64,000 bases of DNA, taken from the NCBI RefSeq assembly GCF_016907515.1, contig NZ_JAFBBY010000001.1:3844001-3908000 (forward strand), in the 5' to 3' direction. The first letter of the stretch is position 1. Every line of letters starts with the position of its first letter. The position numbers and the translations under genes were made by a program. Positions 37,230 to 47,036 of this stretch are shown here, in pieces. This stretch comes from Nocardioides nitrophenolicus. GTDB taxonomy: Bacteria; Actinomycetota; Actinomycetes; Propionibacteriales; Nocardioidaceae. The notes beneath the pieces were generated by a model. That model was given only the letters and a program-made list of their open reading frames with translations, did no database searches and was not told where the DNA came from.

Positions 37230-38342
37230 TCAGAGGGCGCTGGTGACCCCGGCGGCCGCCGCGTCGGTGACCGGGAAGTGGCACGCCGACCAGTGCCCGG
37301 ACCCCTGCGGCGCGAGCAGCGGCACCGTGCTGACGCACGCCGTCGGCACCCGGCTGCCGTCGTCGAGCTGGGTGACCTCCCCGTCGGACATCCCCGACGC
37401 GATCGCCGTGGCGTGGAAGCAGCGGCGGTGGAAGGCGCAGCCGGAGGGCGGGTTGGCGGGGTTCGGGGGGTCGCCGCGCAGGACGATGCGCTCGCGGGTG
37501 CGCTCGACCGCGGGGTCGGGCACGGGGGCGGCGGAGAGGAGGGACACGGTGTAGGGGTGCCGTGGCGCGGTGAACAGGTCGCGCTTGTCGGCGACCTCGA
37601 CCAGGCGGCCGAGGTACATCACCATCACCCGGTCGCTGACGTGCCGTACGACGGAGAGGTCGTGGGAGATCAGGATGTAGCTGAGGTCGAACTCGCTGCG
37701 CAGGTCCTGCAGCAGGCTGAGCACCTGGGCCTGGATGGAGACGTCGAGGGCGGAGACCGGCTCGTCGAGGATGAGCAGCTGGGGAGTGACCGACAGCGCC
37801 CGGGCGATGCCGATGCGCTGGCGCTGGCCGCCGGAGAACTGGTGGGGGAACTGGTGGGCGTGCCCGGGCAGCAGGCCCATCCGCTCCATCAGCCCGGTGA
37901 CGATCTCCTGCTTCTCCGCCCTGGTCTTGGACGACGACGTGAGCGGCTCGGCGATGGTGGCCGCGATCCGCTGCCGCGGGTCCAGGGAGGCGTAGGGGTC
38001 CTGGAAGACCACCTGGGCGCGCTGCCGGAACCGGCGCAGGTCGGCGCCGCCGAGGCCGGTGACCTCCTGGCCGTCGACGACGACGCTGCCGGAGGTGGGC
38101 TCGATCAGCCGCAGCAGCATCCGGCTCAGCGTGGTCTTGCCGCAGCCGGACTCGCCGACCAGGCCGAGCGTCTCGCCGCGGCGCAGGTCGAAGGACACGT
38201 CGTCCACGGCCGTCACGGTGCGGCTCGACCGGCTCCAGCGGCTGGTGCGGCCGAACCGCTTGGTGAGGTGCTCGACGTGGAGGACGGCGTCCTCGCCGGC
38301 GACGAAGGGCAGGTCCTGGAGCTCCGGGTCGAGGGCGGTCAC
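37230..38342 (-). CDS. Oligopeptide-type ABC importer ATPase (DppF/OppF)
   Basis: A 370-residue ATPase with Walker [10 protein letters not shown], signature FSGGQRQR, Walker [13 protein letters not shown] and the C-terminal oligopeptide/dipeptide domain (ending with [12 protein letters not shown], a Cys cluster typical of these ATPases). It overlaps the DppD-type gene by four bases. Its likely partners are the SBP at 29770 and the permeases at 46115-47912, encoded in other operons of the regulon. Confidence 0.93.
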   Translation of the reverse strand: MTALDPELQDLPFVAGEDAVLHVEHLTKRFGRTSRWSRSSRTVTAVDDVSFDLRRGETLGLVGESGCGKTTLSRMLLRLIEPTSGSVVVDGQEVTGLGGADLRRFRQRAQVVFQDPYASLDPRQRIAATIAEPLTSSSKTRAEKQEIVTGLMERMGLLPGHAHQFPHQFSGGQRQRIGIARALSVTPQLLILDEPVSALDVSIQAQVLSLLQDLRSEFDLSYILISHDLSVVRHVSDRVMVMYLGRLVEVADKRDLFTAPRHPYTVSLLSAAPVPDPAVERTRERIVLRGDPPNPANPPSGCAFHRRCFHATAIASGMSDGEVTQLDDGSRVPTACVSTVPLLAPQGSGHWSACHFPVTDAAAAGVTSAL

Positions 38343-39373
38343 GCGCCCACCCCCTCACGGACGACGGGCATGGGCAGCAGCTCCTCGGCATGGTGGCAGG
38401 CGGTGAGCTGGCCGTCGGGGGCCAGCCGGCGCAGCGGCGGCACCTCCTGGAAGCACACCGCGCGGTCGCGGGCCACCGAGCAGCGGGGATGGAAGGCGCA
38501 GCCGTCCGGCAGGCTGCGGATGCTGGGCGGCTGGCCGGGGATCGCGCGCAGCCCGGCGTCGTCGGCGTCGGGGCGGGGCGTCGAGTCGCGCAGGGCCCGG
38601 GTGTAGGGGTGGAGCGAGGACTGCAGGATCTGTTCGACGGTGCCGCGCTCGACCACCCGGCCGCTGTACATGACCGCGACCTCCTCGGCGTACCGGGCGA
38701 CGACGCCGAGGTCGTGGGTGATGATGACCAGCGACATGCCGAGCTCGGTGCGCAGCCGGTCCAGCAGCTCCATGATCTGGGCCTGGACGGTGACGTCGAG
38801 GGCGGTGGTGGGCTCGTCGGCGACCAGGACCTGCGGGCGCAGCGCGATGCCCATCGCGATCATCACCCGCTGGCGCATGCCGCCGGAGAGCTGGTGCGGG
38901 TAGTAGTCGACGCGCTGCGCGGGCTCGGGGATGCCGACCAGGCCGAGGGTCTCGATCGCCTGGGCGCGGGCGGCCTTGCGCGAGACCTTGTCGTGGTGGC
39001 GGATCACGTCGCCGATCTGCTGCCCGATGGTGAAGGCGGGGTTCAGGCCGGCGAGGGCGTCCTGGAAGATCATGCCGACCGACTTCCCGCGCAGCCGGCG
39101 CTGCTCGGCGACGGTGGAGGTGTCGAGAGTGCGGCCCTCGAAGACGATCTCGCCGGACTCGACGGCTCCGCCGGCCGGCAGCAGGCCGAGTGCGGAGAGG
39201 AAGGTCATCGACTTGCCGGAGCCGGACTCGCCGACGACGGCGAGGGTCCGGCCGCGATGGCACTCGAGGCTGACGTCGTTGACCGGGAAGACCGGCCCGC
39301 GCTGGGTCTCGATCCGACTGCGGAGGTTGCGCAGCTCGAGGACGACCCCGGATGTCTCGACGTGGACGGGCAT
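38339..39373 (-). CDS. Oligopeptide-type ABC importer ATPase (DppD/OppD)
   Basis: A 344-residue ATPase: GESGSGKSM (Walker A), LSGGMRQRV (signature), [12 protein letters not shown] (Walker B), and the Cys-containing C-terminal domain with [20 protein letters not shown] precedes the ATG. It is the first gene of a two-gene minus-strand operon under promoter P2, which carries the island operator. Confidence 0.93.
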   Translation of the reverse strand: MPVHVETSGVVLELRNLRSRIETQRGPVFPVNDVSLECHRGRTLAVVGESGSGKSMTFLSALGLLPAGGAVESGEIVFEGRTLDTSTVAEQRRLRGKSVGMIFQDALAGLNPAFTIGQQIGDVIRHHDKVSRKAARAQAIETLGLVGIPEPAQRVDYYPHQLSGGMRQRVMIAMGIALRPQVLVADEPTTALDVTVQAQIMELLDRLRTELGMSLVIITHDLGVVARYAEEVAVMYSGRVVERGTVEQILQSSLHPYTRALRDSTPRPDADDAGLRAIPGQPPSIRSLPDGCAFHPRCSVARDRAVCFQEVPPLRRLAPDGQLTACHHAEELLPMPVVREGVGA

Positions 39374-39405
39374 GGTCTCTCCCTGGCCGGATCAGATCAC
39401 GATGT

Positions 39406-39459
39406 GGTTCACTAGGCAAACCGTTGGATCAACATAACCGTAGTTCCGGAGCCCCACAA
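39406..39459 (-). promoter_or_regulatory. Promoter P2 with island operator (minus strand)
   Basis: Reading the minus strand: TTGTGG (39459-39454), 17-bp spacer, TATGTT (39436-39431), then GATCC-AAC-GGTTT-GCCTAGT-GAACC (39430-39406). Spacing to the operator matches P1, P5 and P6. The plus-strand acyl-CoA synthetase gene starts 29 bases away on the other side and may share control. Confidence 0.72.
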
Positions 39460-39487
39460 GCGTAGGCCCGGAAAAGATCGGAGATCG

Positions 39488-41611
39488 ATGGCTCTCACGC
39501 CCTTCCGCGACGTCCAGCCCCTGGTGGCACCCCGTGGGATCGCCGTCGTCGGCGCCTCGCCGCGGGGCAACCGCGGCAGCCGGGTCCTGGAGAACCTGGC
39601 GCGCTTCGCCTACGCCGGCCCGGTGGTCGTCGTGAACCCCGGGTACGACGAGGTGCTCGGCCGGCCGGCCGTGCCCTCCGTGCGCGAGCTCCCCGACGGG
39701 ATCGACCTGGTCGTCGTGGCGGTGGCCGCCGACCGGGTCCTCGACGTGGTCCGCGAGGCCGCGGAGCGCGGCATCCGCGGGGTCCTGGTCATCGGCAGCG
39801 GGTTCGGCGAGGGCGAGCACGGCGGGGAGCGCGGCGCCGCGCTGGCCGAGCTGGTCGCGAAGCACGACCTGGTCCTGTGCGGGCCCAACTGCTACGGCGT
39901 GCTCGACGTCGCGGGCGGCGTCGCGGCCTACTCCGGCCGGATCGTCGACCCGCTCCAGCCCGGCAATGTCGCCCTGGTCATGCAGTCCGGCGCGTTGACC
40001 CACGCCGTCACCGACTCCGCGATCGGCCGCGGACTGGGGCTCTCGGCCATCGTCACGACCGGGAACGAGCTCTCGGCGACGGTCAGCGACTACCTCGCCT
40101 GGTACGCCGAGGACGAGGTCACCGAGGTGATCGGCGTCTTCGTCGAGGGTCTGCGCGACGCCGACCGGTTCGCCGCCGCCTGCCGGCGGGCCCGGGAGCG
40201 CGGCAAGGCGGTCGTGGTCCTGGCTGCGGGCCGGTCCGAGACCGGCCGGCGCGCCGCCCTGGCCCACACCGGCGCGATCGCCGGTGCGGCCGCCGCACTC
40301 GACGGGCTCCTGGCCTCGGTCGGTGCCATCCGGGTCGACGACCTCGACGAGCTCCGCGAGACCCTGCTGCTGCTCTCCGCGCTGGCCGGGCGCCCCGGTC
40401 CGAGCGCGCCGGGGGTGGCCGCCCTGTCCATCTCCGGTGGCGCGTGCGGGCTCACCGCCGACATGGCGGACCAGGTCGGAGTCGCGCTGCCCGGGTTCGC
40501 CCCGGAGACCACCCGGGCCCTGGTCGCGGGGCTGCCCGACTTCGCCGCGGTCAACAACCCGCTCGACGTGACCGGCGCCGCGGCCGAGGATCCGTCGATC
40601 CTGGCCGGCGCGCTGCGCACCGCCGCCGACGACCCGGCCGTCGGCGTGGTCGTCTTCGCCATGAACGTGGGCCTGGCCGGTCCCGGCCAGGAGGACTTCT
40701 ACCGTGGTCAGGCGCGGATCCTCGCCGAGGCCGCGCGGACGTCGACGAAGCCGGTCGTGCTGGTCGCGATGACCGGTGGCGCCCTGGACCCGGGCATCGC
40801 CGAGGCGACCCGGGCGGCCGGCGTACCGGTGCTGCTCGGGATCCGCCCGGCGCTGGCAGCGCTGCGCTCGTGGCTCACCTGGCCGGCTCGGGGCGGCCGC
40901 CCGTCCGAGCCGCCCGTGACGGCCCGGGACTGGCCGGCGCCGACGTCGGTGGCGGCGGGCGCCGACGCGCTGGCCGCGCTCGAGGACGCCGGCATCCCGG
41001 TGGCGCCGTACCGGCTGGTCGCGACGCCCGCCGCGGCCGCCGCGGCGGCCCGCGAGCTCGGTGGCCCCGTCGTGCTCAAGATCGAGTCGCCCGACATCGC
41101 GCACAAGACCGAGGCGGGGGGCGTGCGGCTGCGGGTGGAGCCCGCGAGCGCCGAGGCCGAGGCGGCGGCGCTGCTGGCCGCGGTGGCCCGCGCCGAGCCG
41201 GACGCGCGGATCGACGGCATCCTGGTCCAGGCGATGGCCGAGGGTGAGCGCCTCGAGTGCCTGGTCGGCGTCACCGCCGACCCGCAGGTCGGCCGCTGCC
41301 TGTCGATCGCGCCGGGCGGCGTGCTCGCCGAGCTGCTCGGCCCGGTCGGCTCGCGACCGGTCCCGGTGAGCGCCGCGGAGGTCGAGGAGCTGATCGACGG
41401 CTCGGCCCTCGGCGTCCTGCTGGCCGGGTACCGGGGCGGACCGGCGCTGGACCGGTCGGCGTTGGTGGACGCCGCGCTGCGCTTCTCCCGGCTGGCCGCG
41501 GCACTGCCCGACCTCGCGGCCGCCGAGATGAACCCGCTGCTAGTGGGCGAGCGCGGCGTGCTCGCCGTCGACTGCCTGCTGATCCGCGAGGACGACGCGA
41601 CCGGGGCCTGA
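39488..41611 (+). CDS. ADP-forming acyl-CoA synthetase
   Basis: A 707-residue fused NDP-forming acyl-CoA synthetase. A CoA-binding Rossmann domain (AVVGASPRGNRG), succinyl-CoA synthetase-like domains with the phospho-His in LAHTGAIAGA (near residue 259) and a C-terminal ATP-grasp domain (about 480-700, HKTEAGGVRL) are visible. It interconverts an organic acid plus CoA plus ATP with acyl-CoA, ADP and Pi. In the island it could activate a carboxylic acid product for the enoyl-CoA hydratase at 45269. It lies divergent from the ATPase operon. Confidence 0.9.
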   Translation: MALTPFRDVQPLVAPRGIAVVGASPRGNRGSRVLENLARFAYAGPVVVVNPGYDEVLGRPAVPSVRELPDGIDLVVVAVAADRVLDVVREAAERGIRGVLVIGSGFGEGEHGGERGAALAELVAKHDLVLCGPNCYGVLDVAGGVAAYSGRIVDPLQPGNVALVMQSGALTHAVTDSAIGRGLGLSAIVTTGNELSATVSDYLAWYAEDEVTEVIGVFVEGLRDADRFAAACRRARERGKAVVVLAAGRSETGRRAALAHTGAIAGAAAALDGLLASVGAIRVDDLDELRETLLLLSALAGRPGPSAPGVAALSISGGACGLTADMADQVGVALPGFAPETTRALVAGLPDFAAVNNPLDVTGAAAEDPSILAGALRTAADDPAVGVVVFAMNVGLAGPGQEDFYRGQARILAEAARTSTKPVVLVAMTGGALDPGIAEATRAAGVPVLLGIRPALAALRSWLTWPARGGRPSEPPVTARDWPAPTSVAAGADALAALEDAGIPVAPYRLVATPAAAAAAARELGGPVVLKIESPDIAHKTEAGGVRLRVEPASAEAEAAALLAAVARAEPDARIDGILVQAMAEGERLECLVGVTADPQVGRCLSIAPGGVLAELLGPVGSRPVPVSAAEVEELIDGSALGVLLAGYRGGPALDRSALVDAALRFSRLAAALPDLAAAEMNPLLVGERGVLAVDCLLIREDDATGA

Positions 41612-41619
41612 ACCCACGA

Positions 41620-41659
41620 GCGCCGCGGCGCCGTACCCGAGGGTGCGGTGCCGCGGCGC
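41620..41659. terminator. Extended hairpin between convergent genes
   Basis: Outer 10-bp arms (41620-41629, 41650-41659) with inner CCG/CGG and ACCC/GGGT pairs give a nearly continuous stem. It lies 8 bases after the acyl-CoA synthetase stop and 19 before the LLM gene's stop. Confidence 0.82.
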
Positions 41660-41678
41660 GCCAGCCGCTGCAGGGGGG

Positions 41679-42683
41679 TCAGCGGATGTGGGGGATCACC
41701 TCGGTGGCGAACCGCTCGATGTTGCGGTGGACCAGCTCCTTGGGCATGCCCGGGAAGTTCAGCCGGACGATCAGGTCGGTCACCCCGAGCACGTCGCGGT
41801 GGTGGAGGCAGTCCGCGATGACGTCCTCCGGGCCGCCGACGATGAACCGGTTCTTGGTCAGCTCGGCGAAGTCGCTGATGTTGGCGCCGCTCTCGCCGGG
41901 GACGTTGTCGCCCATGCCCCACGAGTAGTACGCCTTGTACTTGGCGCCGATGAACGGCTCGGCCTCGCGCAGCGCGCTCTCCTTGTCGTCGCCGACGTAG
42001 AGCTCGACGCACTTGGCGAAGCGCACCTCCCGCGGCAGGCCGGCCTCCGCGCGGGCCTGGTGGTAGAGGTCGACCTGGCGCTTCATCTCGCCCCACTCGG
42101 TCATCGACGTGGCGATCCAGGCGTCCGCATGGGTGGCGGCCCGCTCGATCGCCTTGTCCGCCGTCGCGCCGAACCAGATCTGCGGCCGGCTCTGCAGCGG
42201 CTTGGGCGCGATGCTGACGTCGTCGAGGGTGAAGTGCCTGCCCTGGAAGGAGACGTGGTCCTCGGTCCAGAGCCGCTTGAGGATCTCGACCCCCTCGACG
42301 AGCCGCCCGACGCGGTCCTTCTTGTCCAGCTGCATCGCGGCGAACTCCTCGGCGCGGTAGCCCAGGCCCACGCCGAGGATCAGCCGGCCGCCGGTGATGA
42401 CGTCCATGGTCGCGTACTGCTCGGCCACGTCGACCGGGTTGAGCATCGGCAGCAGCAGCAGGTTCGTGCCGACGTTCATCTCGCCGGCCTCCGCGGCCAG
42501 CCGGGCCAGCAGCGGGGTCGTCTGCAGGTACTGCTCCGGGTGGCTCAGGAAGTGCTGCCCGAGCCAGATCGCGTCGTACCCGGTGTCGCGGATCAGCCTG
42601 GTCTGCTCGATCAGGCCGGCGACCGCGCCCGCGATGTCCTCGTTGGCCGCGTATTGAGACCCGAGGAAGACTCCGACGTCCAT
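41679..42683 (-). CDS. LLM-class flavin-dependent oxidoreductase (first copy)
   Basis: A 334-residue luciferase-like TIM-barrel protein with GYDAIWLGQHF, NVGTNLLLLP, GRLILGVGLGYR and KDRVGRLVEGVEILKRLW. The family uses reduced FMN or F420 for monooxygenation or hydride transfer; some members, like RutA, open N-heterocycles. No flavin reductase is in the window. It follows the nitrilase-type gene by 7 bases in the hydantoinase operon, so oxidation of the same ring compound is likely. Confidence 0.88.
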   Translation of the reverse strand: MDVGVFLGSQYAANEDIAGAVAGLIEQTRLIRDTGYDAIWLGQHFLSHPEQYLQTTPLLARLAAEAGEMNVGTNLLLLPMLNPVDVAEQYATMDVITGGRLILGVGLGYRAEEFAAMQLDKKDRVGRLVEGVEILKRLWTEDHVSFQGRHFTLDDVSIAPKPLQSRPQIWFGATADKAIERAATHADAWIATSMTEWGEMKRQVDLYHQARAEAGLPREVRFAKCVELYVGDDKESALREAEPFIGAKYKAYYSWGMGDNVPGESGANISDFAELTKNRFIVGGPEDVIADCLHHRDVLGVTDLIVRLNFPGMPKELVHRNIERFATEVIPHIR

Positions 42684-42690
42684 CGCGGCC

Positions 42691-43593
42691 TCAGAGGACG
42701 CCGCGGGCGACGTCGTCGCTCAGGGTGCCGTAGAGCTCGGGACGACGGTCGCGGAAGAAGGTGTACCGCACGCCGTGCTGGTCGACCTGGTCCAGGTCGA
42801 GCTCGGCGGTGAGCACGAACGGGCCCTCGCCGGACGGGCCGGCCGCGAGCTCCTCGCCCATCGGCGAGAAGATCCGGCTGGCGCCGAACATGTGGCGCGG
42901 ACCCTCGGTCTCCTCGAGCCCGCCCTTGTTGGAGGCGACCACGAACAGGCCGTTCTGGATGGCGGCGGTGCGCAGCTCCCCGCCCCACGAGTCGGCCCGG
43001 TTCGGTCCCCAGGCGGCGACCGGCACGAACATGATCTTCGAGCCCTGCAGGGCCAGCACCCGCCACGCCTCCGGGAACGAGCGCTCGTAGCAGATGAGGA
43101 TCGAGATCTTGCCGTACTCCGTCTTGAAGGTCGCCAGGCCCGGGCCCTCCTTGAAGTAGTACCGCTCGTTGAGGCCGGGGGAGTAGGACCACTGGTCGGG
43201 GATGTGGTTCTTGCGGTAGACCCGCACCTGGCGCCCGTCCGGCAGGTCGCCGGGGATCAGGTTGCCCTCGCGGTCGATGACGGCCGCACTGTTGTAGAAC
43301 TCGCCCTTGACCTCGCCCTTCTCGTAGAACGGGAAGATGACGTAGGCCCCGAGCTCCTTGGCGAGCTCCTGGTGGCGGCGGACCGAGGGACCGTCGATGG
43401 GCTCGGCGAGCTGGAAGTGCTCGGGCGTGTTGTAGCCGCAGAAGTACTGGGTGCTCGAGAGCTCGCTGAACAGGACGAAGTCGGGCTTGAAGTCCTTGGT
43501 GGCCTCGGCCACCAGGGCCAGGTTGTCGTCGACGTTCTTCTGGGGGTCCGTGGTCGCCGGTCCGTTCTGGATCAGCAGTACCTTTGCCTTCAT
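42691..43593 (-). CDS. Nitrilase-superfamily amidohydrolase (carbamoylase-like, first copy)
   Basis: A 300-residue carbon-nitrogen hydrolase with the full triad: Glu44 (FSELSS), Lys128 (YRKNH) and Cys168 (LICYERSFPE). Length and motif context suit beta-ureidopropionase or N-carbamoyl-amino-acid amidohydrolases. Directly downstream of a hydantoinase, it probably hydrolyses the ring-opened N-carbamoyl product to an amine, CO2 and ammonia. Second gene of the minus-strand operon under P3. Confidence 0.9.
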   Translation of the reverse strand: MKAKVLLIQNGPATTDPQKNVDDNLALVAEATKDFKPDFVLFSELSSTQYFCGYNTPEHFQLAEPIDGPSVRRHQELAKELGAYVIFPFYEKGEVKGEFYNSAAVIDREGNLIPGDLPDGRQVRVYRKNHIPDQWSYSPGLNERYYFKEGPGLATFKTEYGKISILICYERSFPEAWRVLALQGSKIMFVPVAAWGPNRADSWGGELRTAAIQNGLFVVASNKGGLEETEGPRHMFGASRIFSPMGEELAAGPSGEGPFVLTAELDLDQVDQHGVRYTFFRDRRPELYGTLSDDVARGVL

Positions 43594-43653
43594 TGCTGGG
43601 ACTACCTCTTCTTCTTCCTCATCAGGGGTGGGGCACCGTCCGCGGGAGGCGGA

Positions 43654-45012
43654 TCAGCGATGGATGAACGCGCCGGTCGGCTCGCCGACGACCTCGCCGT
43701 CGACGGCGACGGTGACGCCGCGGACCAGGGTGCGGACCGGCCAGCCGCGCAGGCTCTGGCCGTCGAGGATGCTGTAGTCGCACAGGCTGCCCAGCTCCTC
43801 GTGGCGGACGGTGCGCTCCAGGCCGAGGTCGCAGATCACCACGTCCGCGTCGGCGCCGGGGCGCAGCGTGCCCTTCTGCGGCATGCCGAAGATCGAGGCC
43901 GCGTTGCCCGACAGGACCTGGGCGACCCGCTGCAAGGTCATGCCGCGGCGGTGGTGGCCCTCGGAGAGCAGCACCGGGAGAGTGGTCGCCATGCCCGGGA
44001 AGCCGGCGGCGGCCGACCAGATGTCGGCCTCCTTCTTCTCCCGGGGTACGGCGCAGTGGTCGGTGCCGACGGTGTCGACCGAGCCGTCGATGAGGCCCTG
44101 CCACAGCGCCTCGACGTCGTCGGCGCTGCGCACCGGCGGGTTGATCTTCGCCAGTGAGCCGACCGGGCTGTCGTAGGTGTGCGTCAGGTAGTGGGGGCAG
44201 GTCTCCACCCAGGCCCGGCTGCCGCTGGCGCGGACGTACCGGGCGGCGTCGAGGGACTCGCGCGAGCCGATGTGGACCAGGTAGATCGTCGCGTCCACGT
44301 GGTCGGCGAGGAAGGCGACCCGGCGGATGTTCTCGGCCTCGGCGAAGGCGGGACGGGCGTTCGACCAGGCGCGCAGGCCCTGCTCGCCCGCCTCCCGCAC
44401 CTGCCGCATCGACCGGTTGACGATGTCGGTGTTCTCCGCGTGGATGCAGGCGACGCCGTCGATGGCGGCGATCCTCGCCAGGCCCTCGAGGAGCAGGCCG
44501 TCGTCGCACTCGTTGACCATGCCGACGGTCGCGCCGTCGGGGCCGCGGTAGGCCATGTAGAACTTGTGGGAGGTGACGCCCTGGCCGGCGTACTTCTCGA
44601 TCTCCTCGACCTGGGTCTCGGCGAGCATGCCGAAGTGGAGGCCCACGTCGACGTGCGCCGACTGGTCTATCGCCGCCGCGAGCTCGGGCAGCTCGGCGTA
44701 CGGCGCGGGGGCCAGGCCATGGTACTGCCGGTAGAAGGACAGGATCGAGGTCACCCCGCCGAGCGCGGCGGACCGGGTCTCGCTCGCGACGTCGGCCTCG
44801 AAGGACTGCGCGTAGCCGAAGTGGGTGTGGGGGTCGATCACGCCGGGGAGCACGACCTGCCCGCTCGCGTCGATCACCTCGCGGGCCTCGACGGGGACCG
44901 CCGGGTCGAGCCACCCCGCGATCCGCCCGTCGCGGATGGCGAGCGTAGCCTGGCGCTGACCCCACTGGGGGTCGACCAGCTCGGCTCCCGTGATGGCGAT
45001 GTCGAACTCCAT
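43654..45012 (-). CDS. Dihydropyrimidinase/D-hydantoinase family enzyme
   Basis: A 452-residue cyclic amidohydrolase. All expected metal ligands are present: His62 and His64 (PHTHFG), carbamylated Lys150 (SHKFYMAY, with Tyr155), His191 (CIHAEN), His247 (LVHIGS) and Asp318 (GTDHC). It hydrolyses cyclic amides or ureides such as dihydropyrimidines or hydantoins. The start MEFDIAI is chosen from family alignment; the frame continues to 45327 through the promoter and is not used. First gene of the P3 operon, upstream of the carbamoylase-like gene. Confidence 0.93.
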   Translation of the reverse strand: MEFDIAITGAELVDPQWGQRQATLAIRDGRIAGWLDPAVPVEAREVIDASGQVVLPGVIDPHTHFGYAQSFEADVASETRSAALGGVTSILSFYRQYHGLAPAPYAELPELAAAIDQSAHVDVGLHFGMLAETQVEEIEKYAGQGVTSHKFYMAYRGPDGATVGMVNECDDGLLLEGLARIAAIDGVACIHAENTDIVNRSMRQVREAGEQGLRAWSNARPAFAEAENIRRVAFLADHVDATIYLVHIGSRESLDAARYVRASGSRAWVETCPHYLTHTYDSPVGSLAKINPPVRSADDVEALWQGLIDGSVDTVGTDHCAVPREKKEADIWSAAAGFPGMATTLPVLLSEGHHRRGMTLQRVAQVLSGNAASIFGMPQKGTLRPGADADVVICDLGLERTVRHEELGSLCDYSILDGQSLRGWPVRTLVRGVTVAVDGEVVGEPTGAFIHR

Positions 45013-45049
45013 GCGCTGCGCCCTTCCTCCCGGCCGAGAGCCGGACATC

Positions 45050-45108
45050 GGTTCACTGACTGAACTACCAGTGTCAGTCAGTGAACCAATAGCCCCGGGG
45101 CGTGTCAA
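45050..45108 (-). promoter_or_regulatory. Promoter P3 with paired operator (minus strand)
   Basis: On the minus strand TTGACA (45108-45103) is followed by perfect 14-bp inverted arms (45074-45087 and 45050-45063, 10-base loop). These contain GGTTC-N7-GAACT and its mirror image. It is a variant of the island operator, with two overlapping sites instead of three half-sites. Confidence 0.65.
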
Positions 45109-45192
45109 TGAGTTCGCGGCGATCCGTCCGCATCGACCTGGCCTGAATCCCGCCTGGGGAGTGCGGATCGACGGTCGGTCCGGCCCAAACTC

Positions 45193-45257
45193 TTGACAGC
45201 GGAGTCCGTCGTGGCGTTCATTGAGCCAAAACGAATCGACGGTTCGATGATCGAACC
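45193..45257 (+). promoter_or_regulatory. Promoter P4 with island operator
   Basis: TTGACA (45193-45198) with a weak -10 (GTTCAT, 45216-45221), then GAATC-GAC-GGTTC-GATGATC-GAACC (45233-45257). The last 17 bases are a perfect palindrome with a single central base. The operator is about nine bases further from the -35 than at the other promoters. Confidence 0.65.
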
Positions 45258-45268
45258 AGAGCGGGACG

Positions 45269-46087
45269 GTGGAGCCAGTGTTCGAGGACATCCGGGTGGA
45301 GCGCGACGACCAGGTCGCGGTGATCACTCTGGCACGTCCGTCCGCATTGAACGCGTTGCGTCAGCAGACGGTCGCCGAGCTCAACCGCGCGATCGAGGAC
45401 GTCGAGTCGGACCCGGCCGTCAAGGTCGTGGTCCTCGCCGCCGACGGCGAGCGTGCCTTCTCCTCCGGCGTCGACCTGGTCAACGACCCGGCGCCGACCT
45501 CCACCATGGAGGTCGACGCGATCGCCCAGCGCAACGCGCGGATGATCGAGCGGCTGTGGTACCTCGACAAACCGCTGATCACCGCGGTCAAGGGCGTCGC
45601 GCTGGCCGCCGGCTGCAACCTCGCCCTGATCGGCGACCTCACCATCTGCGGCCGCTCCGCCTCCTTCGGCGAGCCGGAGATCCGGCACGGGACGCTGTCG
45701 CCGCTGCTGCTCCTGCCGTGGCTCACCCACTTCAAGCTGATGAACCACATGTACCTCACCGGTGACAGCGTGGACGCCGAGGAGGCCTACCGCCTGGGCC
45801 TGGTCAACCGGGTGGTGGCCGACGACGCGGTCGACCGCGAGGCGCTGGCCCTGGCGCACCGGATCGCGAACGCGCCGCTGCTCACCCTGCAGTCGGTCAA
45901 GCGGTCGGTGCGGATGATGCTCGACACCCAGGGCTTCAAGGGCCTGCAGATGGGGCACCGCTTCGCCGACACCCTCGTGCTCGACTCGACCGGGCTGCCC
46001 GAGCGGGACCGGCTGCGGGAGATCCGGGCCAAGGACGGCTTCCGGGCCTTCCTCGCGGCCCGCGACACGCCGTACCAGACGAGCTGA
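45269..46087 (+). CDS. Enoyl-CoA hydratase/isomerase family protein
   Basis: A 272-residue crotonase-fold protein. The oxyanion-hole segments are AFSSGVDL and VKGVALAAGCNLALIGD; one catalytic acidic position is kept near FGEPEIRHG. It could hydrate an unsaturated acyl-CoA or carry out another crotonase reaction. The start is GTG at 45269, or GTG at 45278 which has a better spaced GGTGGAG. First gene of the operon with the two permeases. Confidence 0.87.
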   Translation: MEPVFEDIRVERDDQVAVITLARPSALNALRQQTVAELNRAIEDVESDPAVKVVVLAADGERAFSSGVDLVNDPAPTSTMEVDAIAQRNARMIERLWYLDKPLITAVKGVALAAGCNLALIGDLTICGRSASFGEPEIRHGTLSPLLLLPWLTHFKLMNHMYLTGDSVDAEEAYRLGLVNRVVADDAVDREALALAHRIANAPLLTLQSVKRSVRMMLDTQGFKGLQMGHRFADTLVLDSTGLPERDRLREIRAKDGFRAFLAARDTPYQTS

Positions 46088-46114
46088 CCGACCGAGTCCC
46101 GGACAGGAGGAGCC

Positions 46115-47035
46115 ATGGCTCTCTACATCTGCAAGCGCGTCGCGCAGCTCGTGCCGCTGCTGCTCGTCATCGCCTTCGTCGTCTTCGTCGCCCTCTCGCT
46201 GGCGCCGGGCGATCCCACGACCCTGCTGCTGGGGCAGAACGCGACGCCCGACGAGGTCGCGCGGCTCAACCACGAGCTGGGACTGGACCGCTCGATCGTC
46301 GTCCAGTACCTGTCGTTCGTGGGCGACGCCCTGGGCGGCGACCTCGGCGAGTCCTACCGCAGCGGCCGGGACGTCGTCTCCGAGCTCGGCCGCACCGCCT
46401 CGGTCAGCGCGACGCTCGCGATCACCGCGATGCTGCTCGCCGTGACGGTCGGCGTCGGCGTCGGCATCCTCACCGCGGTCAAGCAGTACTCGTGGATCGA
46501 CAACGTGGTCCGCGTCGGCGTCCTGGCCCTGGTCTCGATGCCGGTGTTCTGGCTCGCGATCCTGCTCATCATCGCGTTCTCGGTGAAGATCTCGATCTTC
46601 CCCGCCTTCGGCTGGGGGACCTACGGCCACCTGGTGCTGCCGGCCCTGGCGCTGAGCACCTACCCGCTGGCGGTGATCACCCGGCTGACCCGCTCCAGCA
46701 TGCTGGAGGTGCTGGGCAGCGACTACGTCCGCACCGCCCGCGCGGCGGGGATGCCCGAGCGGACCGTCGTGCTGAAGTACGCGCTGAAGAACGCGCTGGG
46801 GCCGGTGCTGACCGTCATCGGCCTCCAGTTCGGAGCGCTGATCGGCGGCGCGGTCCTCACCGAGACGATCTTCGGCATCCCGGGCATGGGCCGGCTGATG
46901 GTCACCGCGATCGAGGGCCGCGACTACCCGATCGTGCGCGGCGCGGTGCTCCTGGGCACCGTCGTGTTCGTGTTGCTCAACCTGGCTGTCGACGTGCTCT
47001 ACAAGTGGGTCGACCCGAGGCAGAGGGGACTGTGA
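46115..47035 (+). CDS. ABC importer permease, DppB type
   Basis: A 306-residue permease with six predicted membrane segments, an N-terminal YICKRVAQLVPLLLVIAFVVF, and the cytoplasmic EAA-like loop YVRTARAAGMPERTVVLKYALKNALGP. GGAGGAG precedes the ATG. It pairs with the DppC-type gene 1 base downstream, and presumably with the SBP at 29770 and ATPases at 37230-39373. Confidence 0.94.
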   Translation: MALYICKRVAQLVPLLLVIAFVVFVALSLAPGDPTTLLLGQNATPDEVARLNHELGLDRSIVVQYLSFVGDALGGDLGESYRSGRDVVSELGRTASVSATLAITAMLLAVTVGVGVGILTAVKQYSWIDNVVRVGVLALVSMPVFWLAILLIIAFSVKISIFPAFGWGTYGHLVLPALALSTYPLAVITRLTRSSMLEVLGSDYVRTARAAGMPERTVVLKYALKNALGPVLTVIGLQFGALIGGAVLTETIFGIPGMGRLMVTAIEGRDYPIVRGAVLLGTVVFVLLNLAVDVLYKWVDPRQRGL

Positions 47036-47036
47036 G

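Noticed and set aside
45013..45327. N-terminal extension of the hydantoinase
   Set aside because: The extra residues lack similarity and would run through the promoter and operator; the family start is at 45012.
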